Positions 38,529 to 47,436 of a DNA stretch of 64,000 nt are shown here, one piece after another. The notes under the pieces are model-generated. The model saw nothing but the letters and a program-made list of their open reading frames with translations. It did not search any database and had not been told where the DNA came from. Within the stretch, counting starts at the first letter, position 1. Every line of letters starts with the position of its first letter. The stretch comes from Cryobacterium ruanii (GTDB taxonomy: Bacteria > Actinomycetota > Actinomycetes > Actinomycetales > Microbacteriaceae): NCBI RefSeq assembly GCF_004404055.1, contig NZ_SOHK01000007.1, positions 1 to 64,000 on the forward strand, written 5' to 3'. Both the position numbers and the translations under genes were made by a program.

Positions 38529-39559
38529 GCACCATGAGAGCCGTTCAGGTCGTCGACTACCACCAGAATCTCCAGATGACCGAGGTGCCAAAGCCTGAAA
38601 TCACCGGGCCGTTCGACGTGATCGTGAGGGTCGGGGGTGCGGGGGTGTGCCGCACCGACCTGCACATCCTCGAGGGGCAATGGGAACAAAAGTCAGGGGT
38701 TACCCTCCCGTACACGATTGGCCATGAGAATGCGGGATGGATAGACGAGATCGGAAGTGCGGTGACGAACCTGGCAGTCGGTGACAAGGTGATCGTACAT
38801 CCGCTCATCACCTGCGGGTTCTGCCGCGCCTGCCGATCCGGTGACGACGTGCACTGCACTCAGAGCGCCTTTCCGGGCATCGACACCCACGGTGGCTACG
38901 CCGAGTACCTCAAGACCTCGGCCCGCAGTATCGTGCGCATCGCCGATTCGCTCGAACCGGCGGATGTTGCGGCGCTCGCAGACGCGGGGCTCACCGCCTA
39001 CCACGCCGCAGCCAAGGCTGCCCGACACCTGCGCCCTGCCGATCGCTGCGTCATCATTGGAGCCGGCGGACTCGGGCACATCGGCATTCAGGTGCTGCGG
39101 GCGCTCACGGCGTCGGAGCTGATCGTCGTCGACCGCAACCCGGCCGCACTCGAACTGGCGATGTCACTCGGTGCCGACCGCGGCGTGATCGCCGATGGGT
39201 CGCACGTCGACCGCATTCTCGAACTCACCGATGGGGTCGGAGCCGAGGCCGTGATCGACTTCGTCGGCGAGGGCGGGTCGACGGCAGAGGGAATTCGGAT
39301 GCTGCGCCAAGCCGGAAACTACTATGTGGTGGGCTACGGCGAGAACATCGACGTGCCAACGATCGATATTATTTCGAGCGAGATCAATTTCATCGGCAAC
39401 CTCGTGGGCACCTACACCGATCTCACCGAGCTGATGGTGCTTGCCGCACGAGGCCAGGTCACGCTGCATACGACGGCCTACACGCTCGACGACTTCCAGC
39501 AAGCGGTCGACGATCTCAGAGCTGGCCGAGTGCGCGGTCGCGCCATCCTCATCCCCTGA
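38525..39559 (+). CDS. Zinc-dependent NAD(P) alcohol dehydrogenase
   Basis: A 344-residue medium-chain dehydrogenase. Catalytic zinc ligands are in GVCRTDLHI (Cys) and GHENAGWI (His-Glu). The structural-zinc loop CGFCRACRSGDDVHC carries four Cys, and the NAD fold has GAGGLGHIGIQ followed by the acidic VDRNPAA. In propane oxidation the equivalent enzyme oxidises the alcohol product. It is the third gene of the operon and overlaps the DUF59 gene by four bases. Confidence 0.9.
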   Translation: MSTMRAVQVVDYHQNLQMTEVPKPEITGPFDVIVRVGGAGVCRTDLHILEGQWEQKSGVTLPYTIGHENAGWIDEIGSAVTNLAVGDKVIVHPLITCGFCRACRSGDDVHCTQSAFPGIDTHGGYAEYLKTSARSIVRIADSLEPADVAALADAGLTAYHAAAKAARHLRPADRCVIIGAGGLGHIGIQVLRALTASELIVVDRNPAALELAMSLGADRGVIADGSHVDRILELTDGVGAEAVIDFVGEGGSTAEGIRMLRQAGNYYVVGYGENIDVPTIDIISSEINFIGNLVGTYTDLTELMVLAARGQVTLHTTAYTLDDFQQAVDDLRAGRVRGRAILIP

Positions 39560-39740
39560 AACTGGCTGCGCCGCACCGAGCGCGGCCGCTCCCAATCGTC
39601 AAGTGATTGCGAGCAGTCGCTATCGGCCGTCGCACGCCAGGTTGCACGTTTAAAAGGAACGAGATCTTCCAGATGGGCGGCTGTCACGGATAGAGCGGCC
39701 TCCAGGCTCTCCCAGCCGCGTGGCCGGGTAAGGCGCTCCG
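39560..39740. other. Gene-free stretch after the alcohol dehydrogenase
   Basis: No gene and no clear terminator hairpin are visible. A GroEL-like gene often follows in related propane operons, but none is here. Confidence 0.35.
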
Positions 39741-39950
39741 TCATTTGCTACACGTTGAGTCCGCGGGCACTGCTCCAGCGACTTGGAGCAGTGCCTCGGC
39801 TCGGTCGACGTAATGGTCACACAGCGAGGTATTGCGTTCGGCGAGCCCGACGAAGCGGTACATAAACTTCGGGTAGGCCTCGTACCCATCCCACGAACGC
39901 ATGAGATCGGCGACCAGGCACCGCTGAATCGCGGAGGTCAAAGATATGCT
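39741..39950 (-). pseudogene. C-terminal remnant of an unrecognised protein
   Basis: The minus-strand frame ends with VADLMRSWDGYEAYPKFMYR, then FVGLAERNTSLCDHYVDRAE and ALLQV. This has the composition of a real helical protein and differs from the low-quality sequence upstream in the same frame. I cannot name the family. It seems to be the 3' end of a gene whose front is lost. Confidence 0.35.
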
Positions 39951-40581
39951 CCGCGTGCACGAGGAATTCAGCAGATCGAGCTCGCCAACGCGGCTAGCAT
40001 CGCGATTAGCACGCATGCCCGTGCGCCCTGCTCCATCGTCCGCATCGACGTCACCGAACGGCCCCTCGAATTCGCATCAGCGGGTGAAGTCGGTGCCTTA
40101 CTTCTCACAGGCAGCAGAAATCCAACTCGCCGCTTGACCCGTAGCCACTCTCCGGGGTCAAGGCCAGGACTGTTGGTATCTGCACTAGGTTGCCATCCAC
40201 GGTGACCCGAAGAACTACGCCCATAACAATGAACAGGCCGCCGACGAGCTTGGGCGCGAGTGACGGTTTCATATCGTGACGGTATACCCCATCGGTCGCG
40301 ATCGCATTTTTAAAAATGCTGCCAGTTCATGCCGCAGTGTCCATCCCTGCGGTCTAAGAGGGACTCGTGGCGCAACACGCGGCGGCGCTTAATTCTGGCG
40401 TTAATCAAGTCCATCACTCCCAAGATGAGTTCGTTTCGCAGAGGGTTCCCCAATGAAACGGCGGGCGGCAATGAAGCTTCCAACGCGGACTAAGCGTGAT
40501 TCTTGTCGCTGTCGCCTATCCTGTCGGGGCGACGCTTGGATCGCTCGACGGTGGATGAGCTGGCGGCCGGCGGTGCTTTCG
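39951..40581. other. Gene-free stretch with a 16-base palindrome
   Basis: No gene is supported in this 630-base stretch. At 40304-40319 lies GCATTTTTAAAAATGC, a perfect 16-base palindrome in an otherwise GC-rich background. It could be an operator or a small terminator-like element. Confidence 0.35.
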
Positions 40582-40662
40582 CTAATCGACCATGATGATC
40601 CAGCCGATGAAGAGGGTGAATACTGAGAGGAGAAGCAAGCCGATAGAGAACGAAACTGCCAT
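40582..40662 (-). CDS. Possible 26-residue single-helix membrane peptide
   Basis: A minus-strand ATG at 40662 opens MAVSFSIGLLLLSVFTLFIG, then WIIMVD and a stop. It is one uninterrupted hydrophobic helix with a final acidic residue. It lies 113 bases after the stop of the molybdopterin oxidoreductase gene, on the same strand. Its length and shape match the small membrane partners of respiratory or transport proteins. The call rests on composition and position only. Confidence 0.4.
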   Translation of the reverse strand: MAVSFSIGLLLLSVFTLFIGWIIMVD

Positions 40663-40774
40663 CTGAGCAGCAGAACCTTCGGTTCATCGCCGTGTTCTGC
40701 CGCGACCTAGCGGAATGAGTTGGCAAAGTACTGGCTGGCCGTCGCTAGCATTTCGGGGCACGCAGAAAATAGCA

Positions 40775-43252
40775 TCAGTCTCCCTGCTCGGGTGCGACGG
40801 CGGGCAGCTTGATCGGAAACATTGATTCGTCCGCTTCGGCGTCCCCGCCGCCGACAGTAGCCGGCACGCTGCCGGAATCTGCAGGCCGGGATGCTGCGGT
40901 CGTTGGAGCCGGGGACGGCCCGGTACGGTCCGCTACTTTCTCCACACGCACGGTCGAGTTTTTGAACAGGGGCTGCTTGGATACCGGATCCCATTCCGTC
41001 ATCGTCAGTTCGTTGGCTGCGGTGGGGTGACCGTCCGGACCGGACCGTCCCAAATCCCAATAGCCGTAATGAAACGGTGCGAATACCGTACCCTCGCGCA
41101 CGTTGCTGACGCGGGCGGGAACGACAAGTTCACCGCGACGGGAGGTGACTCGTACAGTGTCGCCCTCCAAGATATCGAGACGGCCAGCATCCAACACCGA
41201 GATCTCTAACCACGCCGACGGTGCCGCGTTGTTTAGCTGCCGGGCACGACCGGTGCGAGTGCGCGTGTGGAACTGGTACGCCGTGCGACCGGTCGTGTAG
41301 CTTAGCGGGAAGTCGGCATCCGGCTCTTCGGATGGTGGCGCGTAGGGTGCAGCCTTGAAAACGGCGCGTCCGTGAGTTTTCAGCGCACGGAACGCCTGCT
41401 CACCGACCGAGGCACCGGTAAGTAGGTCATGGCCGAACGTTTCGCATTCGTCTGGCTCGGTGGCGAAGACGCCGTCACCGTAGAGTCGAACTGTTCCGTC
41501 CGGATGCTCGTCGTTGCACGGCCACGGAATGCCGCTTCCTCCTCGAAGTCGCTTGTAGGTGATGCCGGTGTAGTCACACGGGCGGCCTCGGCTGCAGTCC
41601 TGCCAAGCGCGGAATCCATCCTCCGGCCCGGCCCAGTCGAGGAGTGGCGCGCCCGACTTCGTGCGGAAATTCATCCGCGCCGAGTAGTCAAGAAAAATGT
41701 CCAGGTCGCTCCTTGCCTCACCGGGCGGCTCGACGGCCTTGTCGGAGAGATGCACCGTACGATCCGCGTTGGTGAAAGTTCCTGTTTTCTCGCCCCAGCC
41801 CGCGGCCGGCAGCACGATATCGGCATACAACGCTGTTTCGGTGAGATAGAGGTCCTGCACGACGAGGAAAACGCTCTCTTGGCCGAGGATGGCGCGGATA
41901 CGTTCCAATTGCGGCATCGAGACCGCCGGGTTCGTCGCCGAGATCCAAAGAAACTCGATGCTGCCTTGCTCGACACAACGAAAGATTTGCATCGCATGGG
42001 TTGGGGGGACCTTGTGCGGAATGACCGAAATATCAACGTCCCACAGCGTCGCGAGCTCGCTGACGTGCTCCGAATTCTCCCAGTTGCGAAATCCGGGGAG
42101 GTCTCCGTCCGCCCCGCACTCCCGATTGTTCTGCGCGGTGGGCTGGCCGTTCATCTGCAGCACCCCGTTTCCTGGCGCGCCGAGCTTTCCTCGCAGCAAG
42201 TGCATATTGTTCACCTGACAAGATGCCGCGGTTGCTTGCGCCGACTGGTAGAAGCCCTGCAAAACGGTGGAGAGTACCCGAGCACTCGTACCGAAAATTC
42301 GTGCAGCTTCTCGCACATCATCGACCGAGACACCGCAGGTCTCAGCTACTGCCTCTGGCGTCCATGGTTCCACGACGGCCCGCAATCTGTCGACTCCGAT
42401 GGTGTGGGCCGCGATGTAGGCCACATCAATCCATCCGTTCATGAACAGTTCCCGGATCAGACCATTCATCAGCGCCTGGTTCGTCCCTGGACGCACCGCA
42501 AGGTGCACGTCCGCGACCCGCGCCACCTCAGTCTCGCGCGGGTCGATACAAACAATACGTGGCCGGTCGGACCCGGCGATCCGATCGAGCACCCTCGCCC
42601 ACAGCACCGTCTGCGTCTCAGCCATGTTGTGCCCGTACAGGAACATCGCGTCACACTCGTCGATGTCGGCGTAGCTACCAGGCTGGCCATCCGTACCAAA
42701 GCTCTCTTTCATTGCCGCAGCCGCGGTCGCCGTGCACAATCGGGTGTTGCCATCCATGTGCGGGGTGCCGATACCGGCCTTGCCGAGAATTGCCAGCGCG
42801 TAGTACTCCTCGAGAAACAGTTGGCCACTGGTATAGAACGCGTGGCTCAGCGGACCCTTGTCCGCCAAAAGCTGCCTGCTTCGCTCGACGATCCGGGACA
42901 TCGCCGTGTCCCAGTCGGTCTCGACCAACTCGCCACCGATTCGGATGAGCGGACGAGTCAGCCGGTCGCCGTTCGACATACCCTGCCAACTGCCGAAGAG
43001 GCCCTTCGGCCCGAGTCGCCCATGATTGACGGTGTCGATGGCTCGACCCCGCACTCCGACCATCCGCCCGTCTTTCACCGCGATGTCGCACGCGCAGCCA
43101 TTGCTGCACAGCGTGCAAGCCGACTGCACCCAACGATCGACGTCGTCCTCACCGAGGCCATCAGCCAACTTCTGATCAACACGCACCGGCCACTTCTGGC
43201 CTCGGGCAAAGGGCGTCCTGGTGCCCCAGATGTCGCCGATCCTGTCCACCAT
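40775..43252 (-). CDS. Molybdopterin-dependent oxidoreductase (formate dehydrogenase/nitrate reductase-like)
   Basis: About 825 residues from the ATG 43252, seven bases after GGAAGAGGG; the frame is open to 43315. The N-terminal cluster motif is CTLCSNGCACDI, followed by VNHGRLGPKG, where the fourth cluster Cys of the family is Gly. The Mo-bis-MGD domains follow, with HNMAETQTV, CIDPRETEVARVADVHL, NGQPTAQNNREC, and a C-terminal MopB cap (DADFPLSYTTGRTAYQFHTR). No twin-arginine signal is seen, so it is cytoplasmic. A Cys in CGADGDLPG may be relevant to Mo ligation, but the substrate is unclear. No separate subunit genes are near. Confidence 0.85.
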   Translation of the reverse strand: MVDRIGDIWGTRTPFARGQKWPVRVDQKLADGLGEDDVDRWVQSACTLCSNGCACDIAVKDGRMVGVRGRAIDTVNHGRLGPKGLFGSWQGMSNGDRLTRPLIRIGGELVETDWDTAMSRIVERSRQLLADKGPLSHAFYTSGQLFLEEYYALAILGKAGIGTPHMDGNTRLCTATAAAAMKESFGTDGQPGSYADIDECDAMFLYGHNMAETQTVLWARVLDRIAGSDRPRIVCIDPRETEVARVADVHLAVRPGTNQALMNGLIRELFMNGWIDVAYIAAHTIGVDRLRAVVEPWTPEAVAETCGVSVDDVREAARIFGTSARVLSTVLQGFYQSAQATAASCQVNNMHLLRGKLGAPGNGVLQMNGQPTAQNNRECGADGDLPGFRNWENSEHVSELATLWDVDISVIPHKVPPTHAMQIFRCVEQGSIEFLWISATNPAVSMPQLERIRAILGQESVFLVVQDLYLTETALYADIVLPAAGWGEKTGTFTNADRTVHLSDKAVEPPGEARSDLDIFLDYSARMNFRTKSGAPLLDWAGPEDGFRAWQDCSRGRPCDYTGITYKRLRGGSGIPWPCNDEHPDGTVRLYGDGVFATEPDECETFGHDLLTGASVGEQAFRALKTHGRAVFKAAPYAPPSEEPDADFPLSYTTGRTAYQFHTRTRTGRARQLNNAAPSAWLEISVLDAGRLDILEGDTVRVTSRRGELVVPARVSNVREGTVFAPFHYGYWDLGRSGPDGHPTAANELTMTEWDPVSKQPLFKNSTVRVEKVADRTGPSPAPTTAASRPADSGSVPATVGGGDAEADESMFPIKLPAVAPEQGD

Positions 43253-43717
43253 GACAACGCCCTCTTCCGCTCTGATCTGTAGTCTGCGCCCGCTAGCGGT
43301 CCAGATCAATGTCACGACGGGATTCTTCTAGAGTGCTCTGTGGCAAAACGATATTGTGCGGGTTGTCTTCACAGGTACCACACTGACTTCTTTACCGACG
43401 TGCGGGCCAAAGGAGGAGACAACATGATCACGCATCACACTCCGAACCCTCCACGGTGACGCCCGAGCAGTTGCATCTTTCGTGGGCGTTGACGTGTCAA
43501 CGCCGACCGAATACAGGGCCAGTATCGCGGACAGTTTCAAGCGGTCAATGCACGGGAGCATAACGACCGACCGGAGGCGAGTCTTTGTTGTTGAGGTTCG
43601 GCGGCGCAGTCGTCGGCAAATCTCGCGGAGCACTTCCGCCGCGGCTGTTCCAGTATGACCTGTCGGCTAAAATCGATACGACGTTTGTCGACTGATTACC
43701 GCTGAGGAATTCTGACC
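43253..43717. other. Divergent promoter region
   Basis: A 465-base space between the molybdoenzyme and SDR genes, which point away from each other. No gene is supported. It probably contains both promoters. Confidence 0.4.
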
Positions 43718-44425
43718 ATGAAAACTCGCAAAGTAGCCATCATCACCGGGGGCTCCCAAGGCATCGGAGCAGGTCTGGTGTCCGCCTTCCGCGGGCTCGG
43801 CTACTCTGTCGTGGCCAATTCACGTTCCATCAAGGCGTCCGAACACTCGGAAGTCATTACGGTACCGGGAGATATTTCGGACCCCGATGTGGCCGGGATG
43901 GTCGTCAGCACGGCGATGGAGAAGTTCGGCCGAGTTGACACCCTCGTGAACAATGCCGGAATCTTTATCGGTAAGCCATTCACTGAGTACACCCAGGAGG
44001 ACTACAACAACATTCTTCAGGTGAACCTCGGGGGATTTTTCCACATTACGCAGAAGACCATCGCGCAGATGGTCGAACGGGGAGCGGGCCACGTGGTGAA
44101 CGTGACAACAACGCTTGTTGAATTCGCGAACTCAAGCGCTCCGTCTGCTCTCGCCTCGTTGACCAAGGGTGGGCTATCTTCCGTCACGAAGTCCCTGGCG
44201 ATCGAGTACGCCGGCCGCGGTATCCGCGTTAACGCCGTTTCTCTGGGAGTAATCCACACCCCCATGCACCCGGAAGAAACGCACGGAATGCTCGCAGGCT
44301 GGCACCCGGTCGGACGGATTGGCACGATCGATGATGTCACCCATGGCGTCCTCTACCTTGAACAGGCCCCGTTCGTCACGGGCGAGATCCTGCACATTGA
44401 CGGCGGACAAAGCGCCGGAAGCTGA
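43718..44425 (+). CDS. SDR-family protein lacking the catalytic tyrosine
   Basis: A 235-residue SDR with TGGSQGIG and NNAG. Where the family has YxxxK it reads SALASLTKGG, so the catalytic Tyr is missing while the Lys is kept. I recall a group of SDRs with exactly this ALASLTKGG motif, so the change may be ancestral rather than damage. The C-terminus (GEILHIDGGQSAG) is intact. GAGGAA precedes the ATG. A SnoaL-like gene follows after 73 bases and probably belongs to the same operon. Confidence 0.8.
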   Translation: MKTRKVAIITGGSQGIGAGLVSAFRGLGYSVVANSRSIKASEHSEVITVPGDISDPDVAGMVVSTAMEKFGRVDTLVNNAGIFIGKPFTEYTQEDYNNILQVNLGGFFHITQKTIAQMVERGAGHVVNVTTTLVEFANSSAPSALASLTKGGLSSVTKSLAIEYAGRGIRVNAVSLGVIHTPMHPEETHGMLAGWHPVGRIGTIDDVTHGVLYLEQAPFVTGEILHIDGGQSAGS

Positions 44426-44498
44426 GTCATGATTCGACGAGCAGGCTGCGCTGGCCGTCTCGTCTTCAACGATAGAAAAACGCATGGGAGAGAAACCG

Positions 44499-44879
44499 AT
44501 GACCGCTCTTGATAGCATCGCTCGAGTTCGCATCTTGACGGAAGTCTTGGATGGGTGGGCAAATGGAATCCGTGAACATCAGCCGGAACGTGTCGCGTCC
44601 TACTTCACCGAAAACGCTCTATTTCAGGGCGTCGCGCCGACGCATTCGATTGGCAGGCTTGGTGTGATCACCTATTACGACAGCCAGCCTGTGGGTCTCA
44701 GCCCCGCGTTCCAAATACTGGAACACCGCCAGCTCTCCGACACAACACTGATCTCTTATGTCGACGTCGACTTCACCCATCCTGACGGTGTCGTCATTCC
44801 CGTACACCTGACGGCTGTTTTGCAATATGTCGATGCTTCTTGGCTCATCAGCCACTACCACGTTTCACAAGTCGAGTAG
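44499..44879 (+). CDS. SnoaL/SgcJ-like NTF2-fold protein
   Basis: 126 residues starting at the ATG 44499, after GGGAGAG. The fold features are an N-terminal helix (LTEVLDGWANGIREHQPERV), YFTENALFQGVAPTHSIGR, then beta strands ending in WLISHYHVSQV. Such cone-shaped NTF2-like proteins act as isomerases or hydrolases or bind small ligands. It follows the Tyr-less SDR and may act on the same compound. Confidence 0.75.
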   Translation: MTALDSIARVRILTEVLDGWANGIREHQPERVASYFTENALFQGVAPTHSIGRLGVITYYDSQPVGLSPAFQILEHRQLSDTTLISYVDVDFTHPDGVVIPVHLTAVLQYVDASWLISHYHVSQVE

Positions 44880-44898
44880 CAGCGACTCGTCGTAGCGG

Positions 44899-45158
44899 GT
44901 GCCATCGAACTGGCTAATGTCGTCGAATTCGGTCTAGTTGGGTACGTCCTTAGCCTGGATCTCAACCGTGCGCTGCGACTGTCCGAGGAACTCGAGGTGG
45001 GCATGCTCGGCGTGAATACGGGCATCGGTTCGAATCAGGCGGCACCGTTTGGTGCAGTCAAGCAGTTCGGGCTCTGCCAGGAGGGCTTCGATGGCATCGA
45101 AGAATACTTGGTGACCCGCTATGTCGGCATCGCCGACCCCTTGGCCACCGCAAACTAG
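44899..45158 (+). pseudogene. Aldehyde dehydrogenase (succinate-semialdehyde type) C-terminal fragment
   Basis: The frame reads AIELANVVEFGLVGYVLSLD, LNRALRLSEELEVGMLGVNT, and then APFGAVKQFGLCQEGFDGIE and EYLVTRYVGIADP, the final quarter of a GabD-like aldehyde dehydrogenase. The catalytic Cys domain is absent and there is no start. It is a remnant left by a deletion. Confidence 0.75.
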
Positions 45159-45603
45159 ACCTCGGACGCACCTACCGCGTTGAAGGCCCCCCGGGTGACT
45201 TCTTGCAGCCCGGATGCGATCGAAAGGGGCCGAAGCCATAGTGAACTGGCACGACCTTCGGCGCGATGGCCACGGCAAATGGCGGGTCCTGCGATTGAAG
45301 CCTGTCGCGCGCATATTCGCGCCCGCAAGATGACCGTGCTGTTCAGCGGCTCGACCGAGGTGATTTAGTGCTTGAAGCGCGTGCTCGCACCGAACTGATT
45401 CTGGAGGGTCGCGTCGACGCCGTCGATGGCACGCAAACTTTGTCGCCATCCGCGCTCGTTCCCTACTTTAAGCAGCGCAGAGGCTGTCGGGAGGCCTGCT
45501 GTCGACGCACCGGGAGCGACCTGTGACGCGGGGCTTCCACCCGCGAGCATCAGGATCTAAAAATTGTTCAGATAACTGATATTGCGCGCCATCGCTAACT
45601 GCG
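45159..45603. other. Gene-free debris
   Basis: No gene is recognised. Frames are short and show no protein-like stretch longer than about 20 residues. Confidence 0.3.
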
Positions 45604-46001
45604 ATGACAACACCCGAGAGGCCGCGCCATGTTGGAATTGATCTTGGCCGTCACCGCGCGAAGTTACTCTTTCTGCGCCGGTTGATGCCGTCCAACATCG
45701 TGATCGACGCCAGCCACTCGCGGCGCGGTCTCAAATGGGGCGTGCCCGCGATGCTTCTCGCGGTCCTGTATGGGCTCGCTGCGGTGTACTTCGTCGGGCT
45801 GGTCGAAATTCGGAGGTCGCGATCGATGATGATGACCACAACCTCCAGAATGACATCGCGTACTGCCTGGAGCCCGTCGCTGCGAACGCGGATGCTGACT
45901 GGCTGCGCGTCGCGGTCGGGCGTGTGATCACCAATCCGACGGCGCATCGCTCGGAGCTCTTGGCTCTGGTCATCGAGCTGGCCCCGCCGCCTACCGCCTA
46001 G
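45604..46001 (+). pseudogene. Two joined scraps of mobile-element genes
   Basis: The first frame contains MPSNIVIDASHSRRGLKWGV, then PAMLLAVLYGLAAVYFVGLV. This start resembles membrane proteins I associate with actinobacterial conjugative plasmids (RGLKWGxPAMLLA). Near 45800 the coding frame changes to one reading DDDDHNLQNDIAYCLEPVAA, then HRSELLALVIELAPPP and TAG at 45999. The second part is the end of an unrecognised protein. Confidence 0.45.
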
Positions 46002-46009
46002 CAACGATC

Positions 46010-46950
46010 ATGAACGCACCGCCGGTGGGTCAGCCGTCTGCGCTAACCTCCGAAAAGCGGCGCCAGTATGTGGCGGCGAACCGCGAGAAAGTCCGCGAGT
46101 ACTACGACCGTTACTTCAAGACCCACCGCGACGAGGTGAACGCCTCGGCCGCCGCGAGACGGGATGCTGACCCCGACCACACGAAGCGGATCACTCGGCA
46201 GTGGGCCGAGCGCAACAAGGAGCGCCGTGCGGGGGGTGCACCGCAACCGGCGGAGTGATCCTGGGATCTACCAATCCGAACTGGAAGCCAACGCTGCAGC
46301 AGGACGCCTCAAGCGCAGCCTCAGTCGGGCCGGTCTCCCGCGGAAACCATTGCGTGCGACGACCGCGGCCGAACGCCGCACCAACGCGCGCGAAGGAGAC
46401 GCTTATTTCAATGACCCATCGCGGCCCGAGCATCTGCGGCAGTTCACGGTGTTCGTCGCATCGTTAACCGAGCACATGCTCAAGAACGGTGCCCGCATGC
46501 ACGAGTTCGCCGAGGCCTACGTATCGTCAAGAGCACGCATCGGGCTTCCTCCTGTTCCGGTGGAGACCATCGTCTACGCCCGAGCTGTCGAGATAGTCGC
46601 AGAGCGGATGCGCCGGGTCGACCTGCTGATCAGCCGCGACGTTGCGACTGCCGTGCGAAGTGCGGAGCACGAAGGCCGTGGTCACGCGCTTCGAGCGACA
46701 GCAGCGGCTAAACCACCTCGTGGTAACCGTCGTGGCGCACGTGCACCGCCACAGTGTGCGGCTTCGCGTCGACGCGGAGACGGAGAACAAAGCGAGGGCC
46801 CACCGGAGAAAGCGGAGCGTGCCGGTTGAGTCGCTCGTCACGCAATTCGCGATGCAGAAGGTGATTGGACGTGAGCCCCGGATCGGCCTGATGATCGAGG
46901 ATGTTCGAAGAGCGGCTCATCGCGCGGTTGCGCTTTGCGGTGTCGCTTGA
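46010..46950 (+). pseudogene. Mobile-element gene, two frameshifts (paralogue of 30730-31130)
   Basis: One ancestral protein of about 310 residues is spread over three frames. 46010-46230 encodes SEKRRQYVAANREKVREYYD and TKRITRQWAERNKERR. After a run of six G (46231-46236) the next frame gives YQSELEANAAAGRLKRSLSR and on to VETIVYARAVEIVAERMRRV. After a 7-base insertion at about 46658-46664 a third frame gives STKAVVTRFERQQRLNHLVV to IGLMIEDVRRAAHRAVAL. It is helical and basic. I recognise it as an actinobacterial mobile-element gene without known function. Confidence 0.6.
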
Positions 46951-47436
46951 ATCTTGCCGTTACGTGGTCGACGAACAGAATGGCAGACGGTCATTTAGAT
47001 AAATGTTGGTCGTTGCGCGCGACGTCGTTTTGACGCGCAGAGGGTCCTACGATTAGTGATGTTGTTGTGTCATCCGTTGCTGCTATCCCGAGCATGGCAC
47101 GGAACAAGCCCAAAGGTTTACACAGGAGTCTCCGGATAGGCCTTTCTGGACTTGGGCTCTGATGAGACCTGGCTTTTTTGAGCGCTGGTGCGCAAGCATC
47201 GAGTCTCCGTTGAGAGTCCTTCCGCCATTCCCGTTCCCGAATCACAGAATATTTACGGTTTCAACCCGTGCGAACGGGCCGCACTTGTTCAGCCCTCCGG
47301 TTGACGGAAGGTTACTCCGGTTGCAGCCGATCGGCAGGACCCTATCGGTGCACTCATGCGCATGAGTGCGAACGGAGTGATTACTGGCAACTTGCGACGA
47401 GCGGCGCAGACCACCTAACCAAATCTACGACTAGCA
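46951..47436. other. Gene-free stretch
   Basis: No gene is supported between the mobile-element relic and the MaoC gene. The region is lower in GC and has only short frames. Confidence 0.4.

Noticed and set aside
41429..43282. 617-codon open frame on the plus strand
   Set aside because: It lies antisense to the molybdopterin oxidoreductase. Its Arg/Pro/His-rich composition is typical of the shadow of a high-GC gene, and it contains no motif.
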